A DNA stretch of 64,000 bases from Atopobium sp. oral taxon 416 (GTDB lineage: Bacteria > Actinomycetota > Coriobacteriia > Coriobacteriales > Atopobiaceae), in assembly GCF_018128285.1 (NCBI RefSeq), contig NZ_CP072380.1, positions 2,852,001 through 2,916,000 of the forward strand, given 5' to 3'. A model generated the notes under the pieces. That model saw nothing but the letters and a program-made list of their open reading frames with translations, did not search any database and was not told the DNA's origin. Each line of letters opens with the position of its first letter. Position 1 is the first letter of the stretch. Shown here in pieces: positions 38,214 to 47,506 of this stretch. The translations under genes and the position numbers were made by a program.

Positions 38214-39620
38214 TGAACTGTAATCTTTTGGTGGACAGTGGGATTCAGGGACTGGCAACAGATATGCTCTGTCCAGATACCCACCCAGCACAGTCAACAG
38301 ATTGAAGAGATGAGATGTCGGTGAGCGCAAGCGAGATAGAGAAGGCAAAGTCCCGCACGAAGCCGGAAACACCCAAACACTACACTGAAGAAGTATTGCC
38401 TTGAGGCTATCGACTACTACAGGAAGGCACGTAAGGCCAACCCGAAGAAGAGCATCAAAGGATGCGCCGCGAAGCTTGGAATCAACGACAAGACCTTAAA
38501 CGACTGGATCATCAAGCACTCAAAGACCAAAAGGGTGACCCAGGAAAGGATCGACGAGCACAAGCAGCTCGACGCAGTGAACAGGCGCATGCACGAGCTC
38601 GAAAGCGAGAATAAGTTCCTAAAGAGTGGCAGCCTTCTTCGCCAGAAGCCTCTGTTGAAGGACAGGTTTTAGCTCATGCTGGAGAAGAGGGCAACCTACA
38701 GCGTCTCGATGATGGCACGCGTACTGGAGGTGAGCAGGGCTCACTTCTACAGATGGCTCAAGGCCAAAGGCGGTGAGGACCTATGGGGTCCTCTCAAGGA
38801 AGCCATCTGCGCTATATGGGAGGAAAGCGACAGGCGCTTTAGCTTTTGCTAGGTATGGACCAAGCTCACAGGAGATCCAAAGTTACGCAAAATTTACAGG
38901 CACGACCCGCTACCGTGTGCGCAGGTGCATGGCTAAGCTGGGCATCTGCGGTATCTGATCCAATGCATCGAAGAGGTCGACGCTGCCCGCACCTGATACC
39001 CCCGAGCGCGCTGCCCTCACCCGGCGCGACTTTTCGTGTCTTGTGCCGACAGCCAAGCTCGTGGGTGATATAACCTATCGCAGGACCACGGCAGGCTTTA
39101 TATATCTTACCGTCGTGCACCATCTGTGCACACACATGGTGGTGGGCTGAAGCATACAGGACAACATGAGGGCAGGCCTTGTCGTCTTTGCCCTGAAGAT
39201 GGCATATTCGCGCGGATACGTGGCCAAAGGGGCCATATTCCAAGCAGCCCAGGCAGCCAGTACATAAGCTCAAAGCTGGCCGCCTGCTCAGCCGTACCCG
39301 ACGTGAGGCTCTCCGTGGGGAGAACCGAAAGCTGTCACGACAATGCGCTCGCCGAATCGCTCTTCGCCACGCTCAAGAACGAATGGTACTACCATAAGCG
39401 CCTCTTCGATGCATCCACGACCAAGCACAAGGCACACGAGTTTAATCGAGTCGTACTACAACCGCTTCCGCCCGCATAAGTCCATAGGAGATCGCGTGCC
39501 CGCAGAGGTGATGCAGGAGTTCTTTGAGCACCTCGAGAGAGGCCTTGCATACGATCCAAAGGCGATGCAGACCGCATAAAAAATCTGAGATTTCTCTGTC
39601 CATTATATTGACAGGGCTCA
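38214..39620 (+). mobile_element. IS3-family element copy 2 with decayed transposase
   Basis: Same ends as copy 1 and nearly the same sequence, but more diverged. OrfB keeps MMARVLEVSRAHFYRWLKAK in one frame (frame changes elsewhere), and TAG at 38850-38852 stands where copies 1 and 3 have AAG. The SDRG block is PSSPGSQY, so the catalytic Asp is lost. It cuts the carbohydrate operon from its putative regulator at 39748. Confidence 0.85.
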
Positions 39621-39631
39621 CTTTCACACAA

Positions 39632-39727
39632 ACGTGATTGTATCACGTAGATATCTCAGACTGATAGCTATATTTCAGCATTCTCCCAGCTCACAAGCCT
39701 ATCTGATTCTGATACAATCAATATCAG
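39632..39727. promoter_or_regulatory. Two inverted copies of a candidate GntR operator
   Basis: ACGTGATTGTATCACGT (39632-39648, 7-bp perfect arms) and TGATACAATCA (39710-39720), the exact complement of its core TGATTGTATCA. A further CTGATA-N7-TATCAG (39709-39727) overlaps the second. They lie 20-116 bp before the GntR gene, in the gap left between it and the IS3-like copy 2. Confidence 0.65.
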
Positions 39728-39747
39728 TCACCAGAGAAGGGATAGCC

Positions 39748-40452
39748 ATGGCACTCAGGGAGATCAAGGCACCGACACGCTAGCAGCTCTTCATCGACGA
39801 GTTGCAGCAGATGATACTGTCAGGAGAGCTCAAGGCTGGAGACAGGCTTCCCTCCCAGCGCGAGCTTGCCCGCGAGACGAAGGTCTCTCTTTCGGTCGTG
39901 AATGCAGGTATCACGAATCTCGCAGACCGCGGCTTCGTGCGCATCGAGCCCCGCCAAGGCGTCTACGTGGCAGATATTGCCCGCGACGGAAACATTCAGA
40001 CGCTTGTATCGATGCTCGACTACACGAGCACGGCACTCGACACAAGCCTCCTGGAGCCCATCATCAGCTTCAGGAAGGCACTGGAGCCCCAGATCGTGCG
40101 TGGTGCCTGCGAACATGCAGCCGAGGATGAGCTCGACCGCATCGATGCAGTCGTGCAGAAGATGGAGGAAGCCAGCGACGAGACGCTCCCCGAGCTCACC
40201 TTCGATTTCCACCATGAGGTGGAAATAGCTTCGGGTAACATGGTGTACTCGATGCTCGCGAACACGTTCAAGGACATCTATATCTCGTTCTTCCGGGCAA
40301 CGCAGGCCTATTACCATCCTGAGCGCTCCCTCCCCTTCTTCCGCCATATGGCGGATCTCATCCGGGAAGGGGATGCTGAAGGTGCCGTTGCAGCGCAGAT
40401 GGAAGAGTTCTCTGTCTGGCTCGAAGCGATGCCGAAGAAGACGAATGCATAA
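39748..40452 (+). pseudogene. GntR-family (FadR subgroup, FCD domain) regulator with an in-frame TAG
   Basis: ATG at 39748 has GAAGGGA upstream. The frame reads MALREIKAPTR, TAG (39781-39783), then QLFIDELQQM, ILSGELKAGDRLPSQREL and the GntR wing, followed by an FCD effector domain (FRKALEPQIVRGACEHA, FDFHHEVEIASGNMV). The TAG takes the place of the Tyr in the family 'P-L-Y-x-Q' start. It is the only lesion; read-through gives 234 residues. It probably controlled the divergent carbohydrate operon. Confidence 0.8.
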
Positions 40453-40514
40453 GCCGAATGCCATAACACATGCCTTCAGTTCTCCTCGGCCATGCAAAAC
40501 AGCAACGAGATGTC

Positions 40515-41816
40515 TTAGATGAACCTGGCTATCTCGTCGATTTCCCAGAGCGGCACATTCACGAGCCACCCCTCATCTCTGTAAGGAGAAAGGGATGTCC
40601 GCACCGCCCGCTCGAGCTGGAATTTCTGGCAAGCCGCTTTGAGACTCTTTGACCTCAAGTTCTCTGCTGCTTTCACCTCTATGGGCACTATTGTCGCCCC
40701 CTGTGACAGAGCGAAATCTACTTCGGCCGTACCGGTGGATGAAGACCAATAGACAGGATCGAAACCTTGCGCCACAAGCTGCTGGGCAACATACTGCTCC
40801 GTCAGGCCACCCTTGAACTCCGTGAACAGTCTGGGGCCCTCCAGCACTACTGAAGGATTGAGGCCAGACAGGGCACAGAGCAGTCCTGTATCGATGCAAA
40901 ACAGCTTGAAAGAGGAAAGATCTTCATAGGACAGGGGCGAGAAACGCAGCGCTTCTACACGGGGCACCTTTGTGACCACGCCGTAATCGCTGAGCCATTG
41001 CAGCGCTTCCTCAAAATCGCGCGCACGACCTCCGGGACGTACTGATCCGTACACGAAGCGCTTGTTTTCATGGGCAAGCTGTCCCGGCAGAGATTTCCAT
41101 GCAAGATACATGCGTTCGAGTATCCTGCCAGGCGCATGCTTCGCGAAATCGTCGTTATAGCCCTCGAGGATTCCGTTCTGTACTGACCGTACGGCTCTGA
41201 AGTCCTTCTCCTCGCTGAAGAACTCAACCGCCTCAGGCATACCTCCGACGACAAGGTATTCCTTGAGGAGCGGCACAAGTCGGTTCTGCACTTTAGCAAG
41301 CATATCCATGTCTGCTTCGGCAAGTGCGTCTGCAAGCGGAGCCCCAGCACGCGCCCGTACATACTCCTCAAAATCCATGGGATGAAGCACAAGCTGGTCC
41401 ACCTTTCCAACCGGGAAAGACTCCCCCTGCCTCCTCATTGCTATACCTATATACGACCCAGCAGCTATAACATGGTATTCGTGCGCCTGCTCGCAGAAAT
41501 ATTTGAGAGAGGTAAGCCCGCGGGGGGCTTCCTGTATCTCGTCGAATGCCAGAAGCGTTGTCTCGGGATTGATGCCCCTGCCATATATCAGCTCGATCTC
41601 ACGTATGATGCGCTTCGGGTCCAGATCTCCTTCGAAGAGACCTCTCGCCTGCTCATCATGCATGAAATCAATCTTGATGGTATCCCTGAAGTAGCGTTCG
41701 CCGAAATCCTCGATGAGCCAGGTCTTCCCCGTTTGGCGCGCACCACGAAGGAGCAGAGGCTTCCTATGCGGGCTGTCTTTCCATTCGACGAGCTGCGCTT
41801 CGATCTTCCTCTGCAT
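40515..41816 (-). CDS. AAA+ ATPase with C-terminal DUF4143 domain
   Basis: 433 residues. Walker A GARQTGKTWL, Walker B TLLAFDEIQEAP, then the DUF4143 domain (VDFALSQGATIVPIEVKAAE, with the restriction-like D...E-x-K pattern). ATG at 41816 has GGAGGGG 5 nt upstream; a longer frame to 41885 has no ribosome site. It is a distant paralogue of the gene at 33287-34642, and its role is unknown. Confidence 0.85.
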   Translation of the reverse strand: MQRKIEAQLVEWKDSPHRKPLLLRGARQTGKTWLIEDFGERYFRDTIKIDFMHDEQARGLFEGDLDPKRIIREIELIYGRGINPETTLLAFDEIQEAPRGLTSLKYFCEQAHEYHVIAAGSYIGIAMRRQGESFPVGKVDQLVLHPMDFEEYVRARAGAPLADALAEADMDMLAKVQNRLVPLLKEYLVVGGMPEAVEFFSEEKDFRAVRSVQNGILEGYNDDFAKHAPGRILERMYLAWKSLPGQLAHENKRFVYGSVRPGGRARDFEEALQWLSDYGVVTKVPRVEALRFSPLSYEDLSSFKLFCIDTGLLCALSGLNPSVVLEGPRLFTEFKGGLTEQYVAQQLVAQGFDPVYWSSSTGTAEVDFALSQGATIVPIEVKAAENLRSKSLKAACQKFQLERAVRTSLSPYRDEGWLVNVPLWEIDEIARFI

Positions 41817-41974
41817 AGAAACCCCTCCTGCCCAGACGCTATCTGAACCTTCCATATTCAGTATACATTCCTGCACATTGTTCATAGGGTATAATGTGTG
41901 TATAACACACGTTTTTCCTAGGATAATTCGTGCAAACGATGCCCACTATAGAGGGTACGTCTGTTTGCACTTTC

Positions 41975-43151
41975 AAGCCCAATTTGCATAGCTGTGCTCG
42001 ACAGGCTCTTTGCAGGGTGCCTGTTGGGATATAGTTGACGGCGAAACACACCCGCAAGATCTTTTCGGCGGGGCGTTGCGCCCTTACGATGTGGTAGTCC
42101 CCCCCGGCGGTACGGCCTACCGCGACGATGGGGACTACCACATGACATACGCCGACAGCTCCAAGGCTAGCGCCTCGAGGCTCGCAGAAAAGACGCGCAG
42201 GGCGGCATATGCCGAGTCCTCGTCCCGGGACGGCGAGGCCGGCCTCTTCGATGCATATACGCCAAAGGCCTGTCCATGGTGCGGATCGGCGCGCTTCAAG
42301 CGCGACGGGCACGACCGCAACGGCGTCCAAAGATAGCGCTGCCTGGGCTGCGGAAGGACATTCACGTCTGCGACCGGCACGCTCTTCGACTCGAGGCATC
42401 TTCCCGTCTTGAAATGGGCCATGTTCCTGCCGAAGATCCTTAAGCAGTAAGAGCGAGGCGGCATGCGCCCACGGCCACCAGCGCTCCTTTGAGACCCCTG
42501 CGTAGTGGACGGCGAAGCTCTTCGGCGTAATCGCACTTTGCCAGGAGGGCGCCACTCTCTTCGAGAGGATATGGCTCGATGAGACGTAGTGGCCGCTCGA
42601 CCCAGAAGACCACATGCGCAATGCTGATGGCAGTACGATGTGGGGCCTCTCAAGGAACAAGGTCTGCATCGGCGTCGCCGTGGACGTCCACGGGGCATCG
42701 CTTTGCCTGGACGAAGGGCTCGGCAAGACGAGCCGGAAGAGGACATGGGATGCCTTCGGAGGCCATATTGAGCGGAGATCCGAGCACATGCTCGACAAGG
42801 AGAAGTCGCACGCCGTCCTCGCAAAGCGCCTCGACCTCGAGAGTAAGGCATACGACGCGAAGAAGTGCTGCACGCTCCCTGACAGGGACAATTGCCTGGA
42901 CATGGTCAACCAGGAATGCAACCTGCTAAAGAGTCTCCTGAGGTCCCACAGCGGCTTCAGGGCCGCAGACATTCAGAGATGGCTCGACCTCTGGTGGGTC
43001 TCCCGCAACATCGGCGATACATGGACGAGAAGGTGGCATGGGTGCTGGACCGCGCCATGCGCTGCCGAAAAGTGCTCAGATACAGGGACTTCTATGCGAA
43101 AAAGACCAGCTAGCAGGGTATGCGGGCAGCACAGCTATGCAAATTGGGCTT
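41975..43151 (+). mobile_element. IS1595-like element with perfect 24-bp terminal repeats
   Basis: AAGCCCAATTTGCATAGCTG... at 41975-41998 is exactly complementary to 43128-43151. Inside lies one decayed transposase (42142-43113). No direct target repeat was seen at the ends. The element stands between the DUF4143 ATPase and the bacteriocin locus. Confidence 0.8.
42142..43113 (+). pseudogene. IS1595-like transposase with three TAG codons and frameshifts
   Basis: The N-terminus is a zinc ribbon (CPWCGSARFKRDGHDRNGVQ...RCLGCGRTF), then WLDET, RNKVCIGVAVDVHG, FGGHIERRSEHML, LLKSLLRSHSGF, and RAMRCRKVLRYRDFY at the end, matching ISXO2-type DDE. TAG occurs at 42334 (expected QRYRC), 42503 (expected AYYWR) and 42587 (expected DETY); TAA at 42448 and frame changes near 42450 and 43010. 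Inactive. Confidence 0.75.
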
Positions 43152-43157
43152 GTTACC

Positions 43158-43241
43158 GTTTAAAAATTACACTCTTTACATTATATTATTTATCTATAAT
43201 TTTAAACTAAGGTTACTTTCTGATAGAAGGAGTTTATCATA
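43158..43241 (+). promoter_or_regulatory. AT-rich promoter and ribosome site of the bacteriocin gene
   Basis: A region far richer in A/T than the neighbourhood holds TATAAT (43195-43200) and an inverted repeat GTTTAAAAATTA (43158-43169) / TAATTTTAAAC (43197-43207) that overlaps the -10 box. AAGGAG at 43227-43232 is 6 nt before ATA (43239), which stands where the start codon should be. Confidence 0.5.
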
Positions 43242-43628
43242 TCGTCATTAAAAAGAAAGACTTCTACGTAGCATCTCGGTAGCTGCGGTCACGGGTGCTC
43301 TCTTAATGACACCGATCTCTGCCTTTGTCGCAACGTCATCCACAGATCAAACAACTGTGCAAGAACATGGTACCGTAGTAAACTTGGTAGTGCCAGGCAG
43401 GTATGTCCAATACAATACCCCTCTGAAGGTGGCATATGGGAGTATGGATTCTGGGATGCCATGTTCCGTTCGTACTACACAGTGGGACGCTGCCACGGCA
43501 GCACTGTCACCGCAAACGGCCGTACAATGAGAAGTGCTAACACAGTGGCTGGAATCAGGTCAATTGCCGAGATACATGGGCTCAATGGTCCCACGACATC
43601 AGCTCGATACTACTATCGAGTCTGCTAG
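43239..43628 (+). pseudogene. Lactococcin 972-family bacteriocin precursor, broken
   Basis: Parts can be joined: SSLKRKTS, then LRSISVAAVTGALLMTPIS (signal peptide, with SAFVA cleavage region), VVPGRYVQYNTP, and mature-like EGGIWEYGFWDAMFRSYYT, GRCHGSTVTANGRTMRS, ARYYYRV. The GG-W-YG, S-YY, H-ST-V, R-S, and Y-Y order is that of lactococcin 972 (TIGR01653 type). Lesions: start reads ATA, one extra base near 43263, two extra bases (CT) near 43425. The following two genes are intact and of the same bacteriocin system. Confidence 0.75.
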
Positions 43629-43703
43629 CAGCTCCACCCATCTTACCAGCACGAGGACCAGGAAAAAGACCCTGGCCCTCATTAATGTGTCAGGAGAGCA
43701 TCT

Positions 43704-45713
43704 ATGCGTAAGCTATTCGTCCTCTCCGCATTCCTTGCAACGGCGATTTCTGCGTTCGTGGTGTTTCAAACCATGCAGGCCATCCAATATGACTATCCTC
43801 TTGGAACGGACGACAGCTTCGAACTGTTGGTCAGCGAATCGACTGTCCCAAAGGATCAGCTGATAGATGGTCTCATACAGGCTGTCGACGAACGTGGGGG
43901 GTGCCTCGTTAAGCCCTCCACCTCAGCAGGGACATATGGATCTCGAAGGGATCTCATCTATTTCTCATCAATTCAGCCGTCGAGTTCATCGCCCGTCATC
44001 GGGAGTGACGGCTCCATCAGCTGGCTGACACCCGGCATGGGCGGCAAGCTCCTGTCTGCCCGCACCATGGGAGATTCACCTCTGGCGGGAACATACATGC
44101 TCAAGTCCGATCAACCCCTGCATGAAGCACTCGACCAATGGGCCAACGAAAATGGGGTGACGATAACCTGGTATGGGCAGAAGCCTCTACGAGACGAAGT
44201 GCTTTCCATCGTCGTTAGCGGGGGTATGATCATACCGTGGCTCAGCACACAACTACTCGTACTGACGCTTGCGATGACGTGGATCATTTTGCGGTTGCAC
44301 ACACGGGCCATACAACTGCTAGGTGGTATAACCAGTGCCCAAATCCATCGGGAAACGCTTGGCATACTTGCCAGGTTGTTGGCCATAGGAGGGACCCTCG
44401 GGATAGCACTGTCAGGAATACTCGTCACTGTGGTACTGGGGCCTGCCAATGTCCTTCTTGTCTTGCCCCCCACGGCAATCCTATGCCTGTTGAGCTTCGC
44501 ATGTCTACTTGTGCTGATCTACCTCCTGTCAGTCATAGTAGGAACGGGCATGGAGTCTTTGCGGCTCCGTCGACCCGTAGTAGGCAAGATTCTCCCACTC
44601 TGTCGCACCATCTCGGCGGTTGCGCTTATCCTGTCTATGCAAACGATCCCGCCTGCCATAAGCCTTGCGCAAAGAGCCTGGAAGAGCTATACGCAGAGCA
44701 GCATAGCCAGGTGCTTTGGTGACACTATCGCTGTCTCCCTGAACAACTTTGACTATCTGGATACCGAGGAAGGCGCGCAGGAGGCACAGCGCGTCATGCA
44801 TGATCTTTCCCAAAAGGGCTGCATCGTTACTTCGCTTGTCATCGATTCTGAAATCGAAATCAGTAATGATGTACGTGGTGGATACTCACAATTTGTCATC
44901 GTCGATCCAAGCTATCTGCACCTCATAGGCATCACGTTACCAACGGAGTCAGGAGAGTCCGTGCTTACAGAGGTCTCCTTCGATTCCTTGCCAAGCGCGA
45001 CCAAGGACTTTCTGCAAGGAGTCCTTTCAGTATGGATGGAAGGAGAAATGACTTTTAAGGAGACATTCTCCTTCTACGAGTATCACGGTGACGGTCTCAT
45101 AGCGTTAGGACAAAACGCAAGCTACAACAGTGCCTTTACAACCTGCAAAAACCCGCTGGTAATCGTTATGAACGTGCCCGTCGATAAGATGAGCATGACC
45201 GGCTTTGTCATGCCCCTCATCTCCACGGGCAACATTATGTTCACTGACCCCGAAAGCACAAAGGAGGCATTTGCTGCCTCGCCAGTCTATCCATATATAG
45301 CATCCTTTGATCGTGTGGCCGATGTCACCCTCACGACTGGCCAAGATCTTCTGGCCAATGCCCTTCTATACCTTGCTATCACGTCTATATCGTTACTGTC
45401 TATCTGTGCGTGCGCCCTGCAGTGCGCAAGTTCGTGGGCCATTGCACATGAGGAAGAGGTGTTTCTTGCACACACAGCTGGAATTGGATATCGAAGTATC
45501 TATGCACCCCGTATGAGAAGTGACCTTGCCTTTTCCATAATGCCGTTAGTGATAGGTGCAGGTATATGTATTTTCGTCTCGCCATACAGTACTCCTTTAG
45601 TTGTCATGCTTGGGGCCATCATCGTTGAGACATGCTTTGCACTTTTCTCCATGCTTACCTACACCATTGCCTGTCGCAAGACCTTTACGGCACATATACT
45701 AAGGAAGGGTTAA
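43704..45713 (+). CDS. Bacteriocin-associated integral membrane protein (putative immunity/transport, TIGR01654/DUF1430-like)
   Basis: 669 residues. An N-terminal membrane anchor (LSAFLATAISAFVVFQT), a roughly 150-residue extracellular segment, about four central helices (PWLSTQLLVLTLAMTWIIL, LLAIGGTLGIALSGILV), a second long outside segment, and three C-terminal helices, as in the membrane protein of lactococcin-972 clusters. AGGAGA precedes ATG. It ends directly before the ABC ATPase (TAA then ATG), so the two are co-translated and form one transporter. Confidence 0.82.
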   Translation: MRKLFVLSAFLATAISAFVVFQTMQAIQYDYPLGTDDSFELLVSESTVPKDQLIDGLIQAVDERGGCLVKPSTSAGTYGSRRDLIYFSSIQPSSSSPVIGSDGSISWLTPGMGGKLLSARTMGDSPLAGTYMLKSDQPLHEALDQWANENGVTITWYGQKPLRDEVLSIVVSGGMIIPWLSTQLLVLTLAMTWIILRLHTRAIQLLGGITSAQIHRETLGILARLLAIGGTLGIALSGILVTVVLGPANVLLVLPPTAILCLLSFACLLVLIYLLSVIVGTGMESLRLRRPVVGKILPLCRTISAVALILSMQTIPPAISLAQRAWKSYTQSSIARCFGDTIAVSLNNFDYLDTEEGAQEAQRVMHDLSQKGCIVTSLVIDSEIEISNDVRGGYSQFVIVDPSYLHLIGITLPTESGESVLTEVSFDSLPSATKDFLQGVLSVWMEGEMTFKETFSFYEYHGDGLIALGQNASYNSAFTTCKNPLVIVMNVPVDKMSMTGFVMPLISTGNIMFTDPESTKEAFAASPVYPYIASFDRVADVTLTTGQDLLANALLYLAITSISLLSICACALQCASSWAIAHEEEVFLAHTAGIGYRSIYAPRMRSDLAFSIMPLVIGAGICIFVSPYSTPLVVMLGAIIVETCFALFSMLTYTIACRKTFTAHILRKG

Positions 45714-46355
45714 ATGTCTACAGTCTCCTGCACGAATCTCGGAATACAGTTGGCAAAACGCACCATATTCCAAGGAGTATCTCTTACCTGTGGGCCAGGG
45801 AGCATCACCACCCTCACGGGACCCAGCGGCTGTGGGAAGAGCACGCTGCTCAATGCACGCGGCCTACTCCTGGTACCCTCACAGGGTGATGTGTTCATCG
45901 ACGGAGAGAGCACCAAGCTCTGGGGTGATAAGAGGCGGGTGCAATACTGGCACGACCATGCAGCCTTTATCTACCAGAATTTTGGCACGGTCGAAGATGA
46001 GACGCTTTCATTCAATATCGTATTAAACAAGGCCAAACAGCGGACATACGCCCATCAGGTTGATGCAGCGCTCAAGCATGTCGGACTCGGTGGCCGAGCA
46101 GAGGAGTTAGCCTCTGTGCTGTCCGGTGGCGAGAAGCAACGGCTCGGCTTTGCACGTGCTATGTTCAAACATGCCGATGTACTCTACGCCGACGAGCCGA
46201 CAGCATCACTCGACAGGGCAAACAGACAGATGATCATAGACCTCCTGCGGCAGAGGGCTGACCAAGGCATGACAGTCATCGTCGCGACTCACGATGATGC
46301 CCTAGCCAGTATCGCAGATGCAAACTTCACGCTCCCCGACCGCCATGAGAGCTAA
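45714..46355 (+). CDS. ABC transporter ATP-binding protein of the lactococcin-972 group
   Basis: 213 residues. Walker A GPSGCGKST, Q-loop FIYQNFGTVEDETL, signature LSGGEKQRLG, Walker B VLYADEPTASLD, and H-loop VATHDD are all intact. The VEDETL wording and the upstream membrane protein match the L_ocin_972_ABC (TIGR03608) type. It starts 0 nt after the membrane-protein stop. The pair would pump or relieve a lactococcin-like peptide, perhaps now giving immunity only. Confidence 0.9.
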   Translation: MSTVSCTNLGIQLAKRTIFQGVSLTCGPGSITTLTGPSGCGKSTLLNARGLLLVPSQGDVFIDGESTKLWGDKRRVQYWHDHAAFIYQNFGTVEDETLSFNIVLNKAKQRTYAHQVDAALKHVGLGGRAEELASVLSGGEKQRLGFARAMFKHADVLYADEPTASLDRANRQMIIDLLRQRADQGMTVIVATHDDALASIADANFTLPDRHES

Positions 46356-46454
46356 CATTTCGCATGAGCGAGTGTGAACCCCCTTCAAGCTAGGCTCACA
46401 GAAGGGCAGATAGTTTTGAAACTTTCAACTCAGGCAGTCTGTTTTTCCATCTCG
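46356..46454. other. Short intergenic region after the bacteriocin locus
   Basis: No gene here. It may hold the transcript end of the ABC gene; no convincing terminator was seen. Confidence 0.3.
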
Positions 46455-47436
46455 CTGTTAGACCAGGACTGACCTAAGAAGGGCCCAAAAGTGTCCGGGT
46501 CTTTGCCTACAATGCATATCGTCAAACAAAAACATCGAGGAGCAGAGGCCCCGGATGGATCCAATGATACTGCAGCAGATCAAAAAGATGGGGATCGCCG
46601 AGAAGCGCGAGCTCCTGGAGAGGCTGAAGGCGCTCATAGCCAAGAAGATGGCAGGCTCTGCACTTGCGGGAACACCCAAGAGGTGCCCGAGGTGCAAATC
46701 ACTCAGTTTCTATTGCAAGGGCCACGACGCGTGTGGCCTTAAGAGATGGAAGTGTTGCTCGTGTGGCAAGACCTTCTTTGTAAAGACAAGATCTGTCCTG
46801 GCTATGTCCAAGCTCACGGCCACCACATGGGCCGCATATGCAAAGGGCACGCTTACAGGCAACAGGGCAAGGCCCAACATCCAGATGCTGAGAAAGGTGC
46901 ACACGCACGGCCATGTTGTGCATTGCTGTGGCATATAGAACAAGAAGGTCTGCGTGGAGTGCTGCGCGAGTGACTTAAGCGACGAATATGCCATCCTTTG
47001 CGGTAGGGGCAGGCCCGAGGACGAAAAGCTCACAGATGCCCTTTCAGGTATCGTCGACAGCCCCTGGGTCGCCAGCGACGACCATACAGGATATGCGCAC
47101 GTGGCTCTCCTCGCTTGGGGTCTTCAAGCACACAGCGAGCGTGGCGAAGAAGGCCGTGCACGGCGAGCTTAGCCTCGTCAATGCGATGCGGCGAAGGCTG
47201 CGCGAGTTCCTGCTTTTCTTCCATGGGGTCTTCTACGAAGTGGCTGGGGCACTTGTCTTGCCTGCTTTCTGTGGATAGAGCAGGTAAGGCATTCTGAGCG
47301 GGAGAAGAAGGATATACTCTCAGGACAGCTTGCAGGAGGCAGGTATGTCCATAGCAGGCGTGTGCTCATAGACATAGAGCAACCCTTCTGGAGCTATTGG
47401 AAGGACAGGGGCGTCAGGTCAATTATGGTCTAACAG
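46455..47436 (+). mobile_element. Small IS1595-like element with decayed transposase
   Basis: Ends: CTGTTAGACCAGGACTGACC (46455) and the complement of CTGTTAGACCATAATTGACC (47436), about 21 bp with 3 mismatches. The plus-strand transposase starts at 46555 (CPRCKSLSFYCKGHD, KRWKCCSCGKTFFVKT), TAG at 46936-46938, KKVCVECCASDLSDEYAI, RPEDEKLTDALS, HTASVAKKAVHGELSLVNAM in another frame, and a GYAH-type core. Frame changes near 47110, 47225 and 47275. Inactive. It differs in sequence from the IS1595-like element at 41975. Confidence 0.65.
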
Positions 47437-47446
47437 TGAGGTATAG

Positions 47447-47475
47447 AAAAGGGGCAGGACTTAAAGCCCTGCCCC
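47447..47475 (-). terminator. Rho-independent terminator after hsp20
   Basis: On the minus strand GGGGCAGG and CCTGCCCC form an 8-bp G/C stem with a 9-nt loop, followed by TTTTC. It lies 32 bp after the hsp20 stop. Confidence 0.85.
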
Positions 47476-47506
47476 TGAGAAGACGCTTTCGAATGGAAGA
47501 CATCTA

